In this document: piece after piece, positions 22,462 to 35,376 of the stretch
How the letters are laid out: each line of letters starts with the position of its first letter
Position numbering within the stretch: position 1 is the first letter of the stretch
Made by a program: the position numbers and the translations under genes
The notes under the pieces: generated by a model
What the model saw: only the letters and a program-made list of their open reading frames with translations
Database searches by the model: none
Told to the model about the DNA's origin: nothing
Assembly (NCBI RefSeq): GCF_910591885.1
Contig: NW_025963555.1
Span: forward strand, 248,001-312,000
Direction: 5' to 3'
DNA: 64,000 nucleotides
From: Bombus terrestris
Lineage: Eukaryota > Arthropoda > Insecta > Hymenoptera > Apidae

Positions 22462-24564
22462 GCTATAGCCTAACCTAAAACCAATCCATCTTGCGTTCAT
22501 TATTCGATATGGTGGCAACATATTTCGAATTTGCGAACATGTCGGATCGGTTGTGAGGTTGGACAGGAATTTTACGAGCGAGCGGAGCGAGCGAGCAACG
22601 ATCACAATTTGCAAGCCATACACATACCTTATATTGCCTTGCATATATTTCGTGTTATTACCTAATTTTGTCAGACATTTCGGACATCACATTGCACTGT
22701 ACGATGTGGAAATAGTACTACTTATGTGAAACTATTCATAAACCGTAAACATTTGTCAGTAGGCAATAGGACAAAGACTTCCTGCTCCTCGGGCTGGTGG
22801 GAATATTTCAATGTCCGTATGTGCCAAACCGTTGACTTTGACACACCTTTACGCGTATCTCGCTCGCTACGCTCGCTCGAAAACCATAGCCTAACCTAAA
22901 ACCAATCCATCTTGCGTTCATTATTCGATATGGTGGCGACATATTTCAAATTTGCGAACGTGTCGGATCGGTTGTGAGGTTGGACAGGATTTTTACGAGA
23001 GAGCGGAGCGAGCGAGCAACGATCACAATTTCCAAGCTATACATATACCTTAGATTGCCTTGCATATAATTCGTGTTATTACCTAATTTTGTCAGACATT
23101 TCGGACATCACATTGCACTGTACGATGTGGAAATAGTACCATTTATATGAAACTATTCATAAACTGTAAACATTTGTCAGTAGGCAATAGGACAAAGACT
23201 TCCGGCTCCTCGGGCTGGTGCGAATATTTCAATGTCCGTATGTGCCAAACCGTTGGTTTTTGACACACCTTTACGCGTATCTCGCTCGCTGCGCTCGCTC
23301 GAAAACTATAGCCTAACCTAAAACCAATCCATCTTCCGTTCATTATTCGATATGGAGGCGACATATTTCAAATTTGGGAACGTGTCGGATCGGATGTGAG
23401 GTTGGACTAAATTTTTACGAGCGAGCGAAGCGAGCGAGCAACGATCACAATTTGCAAGCCATACACATACCTTATATTGCCTTGCATATATTTCGTGTTA
23501 TTACCTAATTTTGTCAGACATTTCGGACATCACATTGCACTGTGGTATGTGGAAATAGTACTATTTATGTGAAGCTATTCATAAACCGTAAACATTTGTC
23601 AGTAGGCAATAGGACAAAGACTTCCGGCTCCTCGGGTTGGTGCGAATATTTGAATGTCCCAATGAGCCAAACCGATGGACTGTGACACACCTTTACGCGT
23701 ATCTCGCTTGCTGCGCTCGCTCGAAAACTATAGCCTAACCTAAAACCAATCCATCTTGCGTTCATTATTCGATATGGTGGCAACATATTTCGAATTTGCG
23801 AACATGTCGGATCGGTTGTGAGGTTGGACAGGAATTTTACGAGCGAGCGGAGCGAGCGAGCAACGATCACAATTTGCAAGCCATACACATACCTTATATT
23901 GCCTTGCATATATTTCGTGTTATTACCTAATTTTGTCAGACATTTCGGACATCACATTGCACTGTACGATGTGGAAATAGTACTACTTATGTGAAACTAT
24001 TCATAAACCGTAAACATTTGTCAGTAGGCAATAGGACAAAGACTTCCTGCTCCTCGGGCTGGTGGGAATATTTCAATGTCCGTATGTGCCAAACCGTTGA
24101 TTTTGACACACCTTTACGCGTATCTCGCTCGCTACGCTCGCTCGAAAACCATAGCCTAACCTAAAACCAATCCATCTTGCGTTCATTATTCGATATGGTG
24201 GCGACATATTTCAAATTTGGGAACGTATCGGATCGGATGTGAGGTTGGACTAAATTTTTACGAGCGAGCGGAGCGAGCGAGCAACGGTCACAATTTCCAA
24301 GCTATACATATACCTTATATTGCCTTGCATATATTTCGTGTTACTACCTTATTTTGTCAGCCATTTCGGACATCACATTGCACTGTGGTATGTGGAAATA
24401 GTACTATTTATGTGAAGCTATTCATAAACTGTAAACATTTGTCAGTAGGCAATAGGATAAAGACTTCCGCCTCCTCGGGCTGGTGCAAATATTTCAATGT
24501 CACCATGTGCCAAACCGTTGGATTGTGACACACCTTTACGCGTATCTCGCTCGCTGCGCTCGCT
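22462..24564 (+). repeat. Five-unit satellite block, copy 1 (copy 2 at 28366-30468)
   Basis: The offset is 5904 bp (14 units). The private marks CCGTTGACTTTGACAC (22831 and 28735) and GATATGGAGGCGACATATT (23350 and 29254) occur in both copies. The block contains the first clear P-Q-R order: P at 23612, Q at 24034, R at 24455. P is marked by GAATGTCCCAATGAGCC, Q by GGTGGGAATATTTC, and R by CCGCCTCCTCGGG with CACCATG. Confidence 0.85.
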
Positions 24565-24602
24565 CGAAAGCTGTAGCCTAACCTAAAACCAATCCCTCTT
24601 GC

Positions 24603-27600
24603 GTTCATTATTCGATATGGTGGCGACATATTTCAAATTTGGGAACGTGTCGGATCGGATGTGAGGTTGGACTAAATTTTTACGAGCGAGCGAAGCGAGC
24701 GAGCAACGATCACAATTTGCAAGCCATACACATACCTTATATTGCCTTGCATATATTTCGTGTTATTACCTAATTTTGTCAGACATTTCGGACATCACAT
24801 TGCACTGTGGTATGTGGAAATAGTACTATTTATGTGAAGCTATTCATAAACCGTAAACATTTGTCAGTAGGCAATAGGACAAAGACTTCCGCCTCCTCGG
24901 GCTGGTGCAAATATTTCAATGTCACCATGTGCCAAACCGTTGGATGGTGACACACCTTTACGCGTATCTCGCTCGCTGCGCTCGCTCGAAAGATGTAGCC
25001 TAACCTAAAACCAATCCCTCTTGCGTTCATTATTCGATATGGTGGCGACATATTTCGAATTTGCGAACGTGTCGGATCGGTTGTGAGGTTGGACAGGATT
25101 TTTACGAGCGGGCGGAGCGAGCGAGCAACGATCACAATTTGCAAGCCATACACATACCTTATATTGCCTTGCATATATTTCGTGTTATTACCTAATTTTG
25201 TCAGACATTTCGGACATCACATTGCACTGTACGATGTGGAAATAGTACTACTTATGTGAAACTATTCATAAACCGTAAACATTTGTCAGTAGGCAATAGG
25301 ACAAAGACTTCCGCCTCCTCGGGCTGGTGCGAATATTTCAATGTCCGTATGTGCCAAACCGTTGATTTTGACACACCTTTACGCGTATCTCGCTCGCTAC
25401 GCTCGCTCGAAAACCATAGCCTAACCTAAAACCAATCCATCTTGCGTTCATTATTCGATATTGTGGCGACATATTCCAAATTTGGGAACGTATCGGATCG
25501 GATGTGAGATTGGACGAAATTTTTACGAGCGAGCGGAGCGAGCGAGCAACGGTCACAATTTCCAAGCTATACATATACCTTATATTGCCTTGCATATATT
25601 TCGTGTTACTACCTTATTTTGTCAGCCATTTCGGACATCACAGTGCACTGTAGTATGAGGAAATAGTACTATTTATGTGAAACTATTCATAAACTGTAAA
25701 CACTTGTCAGTAGGCAATAGGATAAAGACTTCCGGCTCCTCGGGCTGGTGCGAATATTTCAATGTCTGTATGTGCCAAACCGTTGGTTTGTGACACACCT
25801 TTACGCGTATCTCGCTCGCTGCGCTCGCTCGAAAACTATAGCCTAACCTAAAACCAATCCATCTTGCGTTCATTATTCGATATGATGGCGACATATTTCG
25901 AATTTGCGAACGTGTCGGATCGGTTGTGAGGTTGGACAGGATTTTTACGAGCTAGCGGAGCGAGCGAGCAACGATCACAATTTGCAAGCCATACACATAC
26001 CTTATATTGCCTTGCATATATTTCGTGTTATTACCTAATTTTGTCAGACATTTCGGACATCACATTGCACTGTACTATGTGGAAATAGTACTATTTATAT
26101 GAAACTATTCATAAACTGTAAACATTTGTCAGTAGGCAATAGGATAAAGACTTCCGGCTCCTCGGGCTGGTGCGAATAATTCAATGTCCGTATGTGCCAA
26201 ACCGTTGGTTTGTGACACACCTTTACGCGTATCTCGCTCGCTGTGCTCGCTCGAAAAATATAGCCTAACCTAAAACCAATCCAAATTGCGTTCATTATTC
26301 GATATGGTGGCGACATATTTCGAATTTGCGAACGTGTCGGATCGGTTGTGAGGTTGGACAGGATTTTTACGAGAGAGCGGAGCGAGCGAGCAACGATCAC
26401 AATTTCCAAGCTATACATATGCCTTAGATTGCCTTCCATATAATTCGTGTTATTACCTAATTTTGACAGACATTTCGGACATCACATTGCACTGTACGAT
26501 GTGGAAATAGTACCATTTATATGAAACTATTCATAAACTGTAAACATTTGTCAGTAGGCAATAGGATAAAGACCTCCGCCTCCTCGAGCTGGTGCAAATA
26601 TTTCAATGTCACCATGTGCCAAACCGTTGGATTGTGACACACCTCTCCGCGTCCCTCGCTCGCCATGCTCGCTCGAAAGCTGTAGCCTAACCTAAAACCA
26701 ATCCCTCTTGCGTTAGTCATTCGACATGGAGGCGACTTATTTCAAATTTGCGAACGTGTGGGACGGTTGTGAGGTTGGACAGGATTTTTACGAGCGAGCG
26801 GAGCGAGCGAGCAACGATCACAATTTGCAAGCCATACACATATCTTATATTGCCTTGCATATATTTCGTGTTATTACCTAACTTTGTCAGACATTTCGGA
26901 CATCACATTGCACTGTGGTATGTGGAAATAGTACTATTTATGTGAAGCTATTCATAAACCGTAAACATTTGTCAGTAGGCAATAGGACAAATACTTCCGC
27001 CTCCTCGGGCTGGTGCAAATATTTCAATGTCACCATGTGCCAAACCGTTGGATTGTGACACACCTTTACGCGTATCTCGCTCGCTGCGCTCGCTCGAAAG
27101 CTGTAGCCTAACCTAAAACCAATCCCTCTTGCGTTCATTATTCGATATGGTGGCGACATATTTCGAATTTGCGAACGTGTCGGATCGGTTGTGAGGTTGG
27201 ACAGGATTTTTACGAGCGAGCGGAGCGAGCGAACAACTATCACAATTTGTAAGCCATACACATACCTTATATTGCCTTGCATATATTTCGTGTTATTACC
27301 TAATTTTGTCAGACATTTCGGACATCACATTGCACTGTACGATGTGGAAATAGTACTACTTATGTGAAACTATTCATAAACCGTAAACATTTGTCAGTAG
27401 GCAATAGGACAAAGACTTCCGGCTCCTCGGGCTGGTGCGAATATTGCAATGTCCGTATGTGCCAAACCGTTGGTTTTTGACACAGCTTTACGCGTATCTC
27501 GCTCGCTGCGCTCGCTCAAAAGCTATAGCCTAACCTAAAACCAATCCATCTTGCGTTCATTATATGATATGGTGGCGACATATTTCGAATTTGCGAACGT

Positions 27601-28096
27601 ATCGGAACGGTTGTGAGGTTGGACTAGATTTTTACGAGCGAGCGGAGCGAGCGAGCAACGATCACAATTTCCAAGCTATACATATACCTTATATTGCCTT
27701 GCATATAATTCGTGTTATTACCTAATTTTGTCAGACATTTCGGACATCACATTGCACTGTACGATGTGGAAATAGTACTATTTATGTGGAACTATTCATA
27801 AACTGTATACATTTGTCAGTAGGCAATAGGATAAACACTACCGGCTCCTCGGGCTGGTGCGAATATTTGAATGTCCCAATGAGCCAAACCGATGGACTGT
27901 GACACACCTTTACGCGTATCTCGCTTGCTGCGCTCGCTCTAAAGCTGTAGCCTAACCTAAAACCAATCCATCTTGCGTTCATTATTCGATATGGTGGCGA
28001 CATATTTCAAATTTGGGAACGTGTCGGATCGGATGTGAGGTTGGACTAAATTTTTACGAGCGAGCGGAGTGAGCGAGCAACGGTCACAGTTTCCAA
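24603..28096 (+). repeat. Eight-unit satellite block, copy 2 (copy 1 at 9000-12493)
   Basis: This is the counterpart of 9000-12493. It retains the full right arm that copy 1 lost by 9 bp. Private marks here are GAAAGATGTAGCC (24990), CGAGCTAGCGG (25950), TCCTCGAGCTGG (26581), GACAAATACTTCC (26986) and GCGAACAACTATCAC (27230). The left boundary is a short mosaic at 24565-24602. Confidence 0.85.
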
Positions 28097-28365
28097 GCTA
28101 TACATATACCTTATATTGCCTTGCATATAATTCGTGTTATTACCTAATTTTGTCAGACATTTCGGACATCACATTGCACTGTACGATGTGGAAATAGTAC
28201 TATTTATGTGGAACTATTCATAAACGGTATACATTTGTCAGTAGGCAATAGGATAAACACTACCGGCTCCTCGGGCTGGTGCGAATATTTGAATGTCCCA
28301 ATGAGCCAAACCGATGGACTGTGACACACCTTTACGCGTATCTCGCTTACTGCGCTCGCTCGAAA
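28097..28365 (+). repeat. Satellite junction segment
   Basis: This partial unit joins the 24603-28096 block to the 28366-30468 block. It carries a second consecutive copy of the ATGAGCCAAACCGATGG class next to the one at 27880, with private ATAAACGGTATAC (28222) and CTCGCTTACTGCG (28344). Confidence 0.7.
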
Positions 28366-29515
28366 ACTATAGCCTAACCTAAAACCAATCCATCTTGCGT
28401 TCATTATTCGATATGGTGGCAACATATTTCGAATTTGCGAACATGTCGGATCGGTTGTGAGGTTGGACAGGAATTTTACGAGCGAGCGGAGCGAGCGAGC
28501 AACGATCACAATTTGCAAGCCATACACATACCTTATATTGCCTTGCATATATTTCGTGTTATTACCTAATTTTGTCAGACATTTCGGACATCACATTGCA
28601 CTGTACGATGTGGAAATAGTACTACTTATGTGAAACTATTCATAAACCGTAAACATTTGTCAGTAGGCAATAGGACAAAGACTTCCTGCTCCTCGGGCTG
28701 GTGGGAATATTTCAATGTCCGTATGTGCCAAACCGTTGACTTTGACACACCTTTACGCGTATCTCGCTCGCTACGCTCGCTCGAAAACCATAGCCTAACC
28801 TAAAACCAATCCATCTTGCGTTCATTATTCGATATGGTGGCGACATATTTCAAATTTGCGAACGTGTCGGATCGGTTGTGAGGTTGGACAGGATTTTTAC
28901 GAGAGAGCGGAGCGAGCGAGCAACGATCACAATTTCCAAGCTATACATATACCTTAGATTGCCTTGCATATAATTCGTGTTATTACCTAATTTTGTCAGA
29001 CATTTCGGACATCACATTGCACTGTACGATGTGGAAATAGTACCATTTATATGAAACTATTCATAAACTGTAAACATTTGTCAGTAGGCAATAGGACAAA
29101 GACTTCCGGCTCCTCGGGCTGGTGCGAATATTTCAATGTCCGTATGTGCCAAACCGTTGGTTTTTGACACACCTTTACGCGTATCTCGCTCGCTGCGCTC
29201 GCTCGAAAACTATAGCCTAACCTAAAACCAATCCATCTTCCGTTCATTATTCGATATGGAGGCGACATATTTCAAATTTGGGAACGTGTCGGATCGGATG
29301 TGAGGTTGGACTAAATTTTTACGAGCGAGCGAAGCGAGCGAGCAACGATCACAATTTGCAAGCCATACACATACCTTATATTGCCTTGCATATATTTCGT
29401 GTTATTACCTAATTTTGTCAGACATTTCGGACATCACATTGCACTGTGGTATGTGGAAATAGTACTATTTATGTGAAGCTATTCATAAACCGTAAACATT
29501 TGTCAGTAGGCAATA
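28366..29515 (+). repeat. Start of five-unit block, copy 2 (matches 22462-23611)
   Basis: This stretch pairs with 22462-23611 at an offset of 5904 bp. It includes the Q-class unit with CCGTTGACTTTGACAC and the unit with GATATGGAGGCG. The matching block continues through 30468 within the P-Q-R repeat that starts at 29516. Confidence 0.8.
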
Positions 29516-30780
29516 GGACAAAGACTTCCGGCTCCTCGGGCTGGTGCGAATATTTGAATGTCCCAATGAGCCAAACCGATGGACTGTGACACACCTTTAC
29601 GCGTATCTCGCTTGCTGCGCTCGCTCGAAAACTATAGCCTAACCTAAAACCAATCCATCTTGCGTTCATTATTCGATATGGTGGCAACATATTTCGAATT
29701 TGCGAACATGTCGGATCGGTTGTGAGGATGGACAGGATTTTTACGTGCGAGCGGAGCGAGCGAGCAACGATCTCAATTTGCAAGCCATTCATCTACCTTA
29801 TATTGCCTTGCATATATTTCGTGTTATTACCTAATTTTGTCAGACATTTCGGACATCACATTGCACTGTACGATGTGGAAATAGTACTACTTATGTGAAA
29901 CTATTCATAAACCGTAAACATTTGTCAGTAGGCAATAGGACAAAGACTTCCTGCTCCTCGGGCTGGTGGGAATATTTCAATGTCCGTATGTGCCAAACCG
30001 TTGATTTTGACACACCTTTACGCGTATCTCGCTCGCTACGCTCGCTCGAAAACCATAGCCTAACCTAAAACCAATCCATCTTGCGTTCATTATTCGATAT
30101 GGTGGCGACATATTTCAAATTTGGGAACGTATCGGATCGGATGTGAGGTTGGACTAAATTTTTACGAGCGAGCGGAGCGAGCGAGCAACGGTCACAATTT
30201 CCAAGCTATACATATACCTTATATTGCCTTGCATATATTTCGTGTTACTACCTTATTTTGTCAGCCATTTCGGACATCACATTGCACTGTGGTATGTGGA
30301 AATAGTACTATTTATGTGAAGCTATTCATAAACTGTAAACATTTGTCAGTAGGCAATAGGATAAAGACTTCCGCCTCCTCGGGCTGGTGCAAATATTTCA
30401 ATGTCACCATGTGCCAAACCGTTGGATTGTGACACACCTTTACGCGTATCTCGCTCGCTGCGCTCGCTCGAAAACTATAGCCTAACCTAAAACCAATCCA
30501 TCTTCCGTTCATTATTCGATATGGTGGCGACATATTTCAAATTTGGGAACGTGTCGGATCGGATGTGAGGTTGGACTAAATTTTTACGAGCGAGCGAAGC
30601 GAGCGAGCAACGATCACAATTTGCAAGCCATACACATACCTTATAATGCCTTGCATATATTTCGTGTTATTACCTAATTTTGTCAGACATTTCGGACATC
30701 ACATTGCACTGTGGTATGTGGAAATAGTACTATTTATGTGAAGCTATTCATAAACCGTAAACATTTGTCAGTAGGCAATA
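29516..30780 (+). repeat. Higher-order repeat P-Q-R (3 monomers, 1265 bp)
   Basis: P starts at 29516, Q at 29938 and R at 30360. The next P starts at 30781, so the period is 1265 bp. The P monomer here carries a tight cluster of substitutions at 29728-29793. The R monomer is a hybrid: it has the R opening but an S-like centre (CATCTTCCG, CAAATTTGGG). Confidence 0.85.
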
Positions 30781-32467
30781 GGACAAAGACTTCCGGCTCC
30801 TCGGGCTGGTGCGAATATTTGAATGTCCCAATGAGCCAAACCGATGGACTGTGACACACCTTTACGCGTATCTCGCTTGCTGCGCTCGCTCGAAAACTAT
30901 AGCCTAACCTAAAACCAATCCATCTTGCGTTCATTATTCGATATGGTGGCAACATATTTCGAATTTGCGAACATGTCGGATCGGTTGTGAGGTTGGACAG
31001 GAATTTTACGAGCGAGCGGAGCGAGCGAGCAACGATCACAATTTGCAAGCCATACACATACCTTATATTGCCTTGCATATATTTCGTGTTATTACCTAAT
31101 TTTGTCAGACATTTCGGACATCACATTGCACTGTACGATGTGGAAATAGTACTACTTATGTGAAACTATTCATAAACCGTAAACATTTGTCAGTAGGCAA
31201 TAGGACAAAGACTTCCTGCTCCTCGGGCTGGTGGGAATATTTCAATGTCCGTATGTGCCAAACCGTTGATTTTGACACACCTTTACGCGTATCTCGCTCG
31301 CTACGCTCGCTCGAAAACCATAGCCTAACCTAAAACCAATCCATCTTGCGTTCATTATTCGATATGGTGGCGACATATTTCAAATTTGGGAACGTATCGG
31401 ATCGGATGTGAGGTTGGACTAAATTTTTACGAGCGAGCGGAGCGAGCGAGCAACGGTCACAATTTCCAAGCTATACATATACCTTATATTGCCTTGCATA
31501 TATTTCGTGTTACTACCTTATTTTGTCAGCCATTTCGGACATCACATTGCACTGTGGTATGTGGAAATAGTACTATTTATGTGAAGCTATTCATAAACTG
31601 TAAACATTTGTCAGTAGGCAATAGGATAAAGACTTCCGCCTCCTCGGGCTGGTGCAAATATTTCAATGTCACCATGTGCCAAACCGTTGGATTGTGACAC
31701 ACCTTTACGCGTATCTCGCTCGCTGCGCTCGCTCGAAAGCTGTAGCCTAACCTAAAACCAATCCCTCTTGCGTTCATTATTCGATATGGTGGCGACTTAT
31801 TTCAAAATTGCGAACGTGTCGGATCGGTTGTGAGGTTGGACAGGATTTTTACGAGAGAGAGGAGCGAGCGAGCAACGATCACAATTTCCAAGCTATACAT
31901 ATACCTTAGATTGCCTTGCATATAATTCGTGTTATTACCTAATTTTGTCAGACATTTCGGACATCACATTGCACTGTACGATGTGGAAATAGTACCATTT
32001 ATATGAAACTATTCATAAACTGTAAACATTTGTCAGTAGGCAATAGGACAAAGACTTCCGGCTCCTCGGGCTGGTGCGAATATTTCAATGTCCGTATGTG
32101 CCAAACCGTTGGTTTTTGACACACCTTTACGCGTATCTCGCTCGCTGCGCTCGCTCGAAAACTATAGCCTAACCTAAAACCAATCCATCTTCCGTTCATT
32201 ATTCGATATGGTGGCGACATATTTCAAATTTGGGAACGTGTCGGATCGGATGTGAGGTTGGACTAAATTTTTACGAGCGAGCGAAGCGAGCGAGCAACGA
32301 TCACAATTTGCAAGCCATACACATACCTTATATTGCCTTGCATATATTTCGTGTTATTACCTAATTTTGTCAGACATTTCGGACATCACATTGCACTGTG
32401 GTATGTGGAAATAGTACTATTTATGTGAAGCTATTCATAAACCGTAAACATTTGTCAGTAGGCAATA
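30781..32467 (+). repeat. Higher-order repeat P-Q-R-S (4 monomers, 1687 bp)
   Basis: P at 30781, Q at 31203, R at about 31624 and S at about 32046. S is marked by GTTGGTTTTTGACAC, CATCTTCCG and GCGAGCGAAGCGAGC. The R unit has GAGAGAGAGGAGCG (31853), a private change in the right arm. Confidence 0.85.
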
Positions 32468-34153
32468 GGACAAAGACTTCCGGCTCCTCGGGCTGGTGCG
32501 AATATTTGAATGTCCCAATGAGCCAAACCGATGGACTGTGACACACCTTTACGCGTATCTCGCTTGCTGCGCTCGCTCGAAAACTATAGCCTAACCTAAA
32601 ACCAATCCATCTTGCGTTCATTATTCGATATGGTGGCAACATATTTCGAATTTGCGAACATGTCGGATCGGTTGTGAGGTTGGACAGGAATTTTACGAGC
32701 GAGCGGAGCGAGCGAGCAACGATCACAATTTGCAAGCCATACACATACCTTATATTGCCTTGCATATATTTCGTGTTATTACCTAATTTTGTCAGACATT
32801 TCGGACATCACATTGCACTGTACGATGTGGATATAGTACTACTTATGTGAAACTATTCATAAACCGTAAACATTTGTCAGTAGGCAATAGGACAAAGACT
32901 TCCTGCTCCTCGGGCTGGTGGGAATATTTCAATGTCCGTATGTGCCAAACCGTTGATTTTGACACACCTTTACGCGTATCTCGCTCGCTACGCTCGCTCG
33001 AAAACCATAGCCTAACCTAAAACCAATCCATCTTGCGTTCATTATTCGATATGGAGGCGACATATTTCAAATTTGGGAACGTATCGGATCGGATGTGAGG
33101 TTGGACTAAATTTTTACGAGCGAGCGGAGCGAGCGAGCAACGGTCACAATTTCCAAGCTATACATATACATTATATTGCATGCATATATTTCGTGTTACT
33201 ACCTTATTTTGTCAGCCATTTCGGACATCACATTGCACTGTGGTATGTGGAAATAGTACTATTTATGTGAAGCTATTCATAAACTGTAAACATTTGTCAG
33301 TAGGCAATAGGATAAAGACTTCCGCCTCCTCGGGCTGGTGCAAATATTTCAATGTCACCATGTGCCAAACCGTTGGATTGTGACACACCTTTACGCGTAT
33401 CTCGCTCGCTGCGCTCGCTCGAAAGCTGTAGCCTAACCTAAAACCAATCCCTCTTGCGTTCATTATTCGATATGGTGGCGACTTATTTCAAAATTGCGAA
33501 CGTGTCGGATCGGTTGTGAGGTTGGACAGGATTTTTACGAGAGAGCGGAGCGAGCGAGCAACGATCACAATTTCCAAGCTATACATATACCTTAGATTGC
33601 CTTGCATATAATTCGTGTTATTACCTAATTTTGTCAGACATTTCGGACATCACATTGCACTGTACGATGTGGAAATAGTACCATTTATATGAAACTATTC
33701 ATAAACTGTAAACATTTGTCAGTAGGCAATAGGACAAAGACTTCCGGCTCCTCGGGCTGGTGCGAATATTTCAATGTCCGTATGTGCCAAACCGTTGGTT
33801 ATTGACACACCTTTACGCGTATCTCGCTCGCTGCGCTCGCTCGAAAACTATAGCCTAACCTAAAACCAATCCATCTTCCGTTCATTATTCGATATGGTGG
33901 CGACATATTTCAAATTTGGGAACGTGTCGGATCGGATGTGAGGTTGAACTAAATTTTTACGAGCGAGCGAAGCGAGCGAGCAACGATCACAATTTGCAAG
34001 CCATACACATACCTTATATTGCCTTGCATATATTTCGTGTTATTACCTAATTTTGTCAGACATTTCGGACATCACATTGCACTGTGGTATGTGGAAATAG
34101 TACTATTTATGTGAAGCTATTCATAAACCGTAAACATTTGTCAGTAGGCAATA
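32468..34153 (+). repeat. Higher-order repeat P-Q-R-S (1686 bp)
   Basis: This is the same order as the preceding repeat. It is one base shorter because the Q unit reads ATACATTATATTGCATGCATAT near 33168-33188. That change also opens a different plus-strand frame, with no sign of coding. The S unit has GTTGGTTATTGACAC (33795) and GGTTGAACTAAA (33943). Confidence 0.85.
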
Positions 34154-35376
34154 GGACAAAGACTTCCGGCTCCTCGGGCTGGTGCGAATATTTGAATGTC
34201 CCAATGAGCCAAACCGATGGACTGTGACACACCTTTACGCGTATCTCGCTCGCTGCGCTCGCTCGAAAGCTGTAGCCTAACCTAAAACCAATCCCTCTTG
34301 CGTTCATTATTCGATATGGTGGCGACTTATTTCAAAATTGCGAACGTGTCGGATCGGTTGTGAGGTTGGACAGGATTTTTACGAGAGAGCGGAGCGAGCG
34401 AGCAACGATCACAATTTCCAAGCTATACATATACCTTAGATTGCCTTCCATATAATTCGTGTTATTACCTAATTTTCACAGACATTTCGGACATCACATT
34501 GCACTGTACGATGTGGAAATAGTACCATTTATATGAAACTATTCATAAACTGTAAACATTTGTCAGTAGGCAATAGGATAAAGACCTCCGCCTCCTCGGG
34601 CTGGTGCAAATATTTCAATGTCACCATGTGCCAAACCGTTGGTTTTTGACACACCTTTACGCGTATCTCGCTCGCTGCGCTCGCTCGAAAACTATAGCCT
34701 AACCTAAAACCAATCCATCTTGCGTTCATTATTCGATATGGTGGCAACATATTTCGAATTTGCGAACGTGTCGGATCGGTTGTGAGGTTGGACAGGATTT
34801 TTACGAGCGAGCGGAGCGAGCGAGCAACGATCACAATTCGCAAGCCATACACATACCTTATATTGCCTTGCATATATTTCGTGTTATTACCTAATTTTGT
34901 CAGACATTTCGGACATCACATTGCACTGTACGATGTGGAAATAGTACTACTTATGTGAAACTAGTCATAAACCGTAAACATTTGTCAGTAGGCAATAGGA
35001 CAAAGACTTCCGGCTCCTCGGGCTGGTGCGAATATTTCAATGTCCGTATGTGCCAAACCGTTGATTTTGACACACCTTTACGCGTACCTCGCTGGCTGCG
35101 CTCGCTCTAAAGCTGTAGCCTAACCTAAAACCAATCCATCTTGCGTTCATTATTCGATATGGTGGCGACATATTTCAAATTTGGGAACGTGTCGGATCGG
35201 ATGTGAGGTTGGACTAAATTTTTACGAGCGAGCGGAGTGAGCGAGCAACGGTCACAGTTTCCAAGCTGTACATATACCTTATATTGCCTTGCATATAATT
35301 CGTGTTATTACCTAATTTTGTCAGACATTTCGGACATCACATTGCACTGTACGATGTGGAAATAGTACCATTTATA
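34154..35376 (+). repeat. Mixed satellite monomers following the P-Q-R-S run
   Basis: This stretch begins as P (ATGAGCCAAACCGATGG) but takes the R centre (AAAGCTGTAGCC, CTTATTTCAAAATTGCG). It then has a unit close to the one at 844 (ACAATTCGCAAGCC, AAACTAGTCATAAACC) and a unit with GCGTACCTCGCTGGCTGCG. These are recombinants of classes found elsewhere. Confidence 0.75.
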
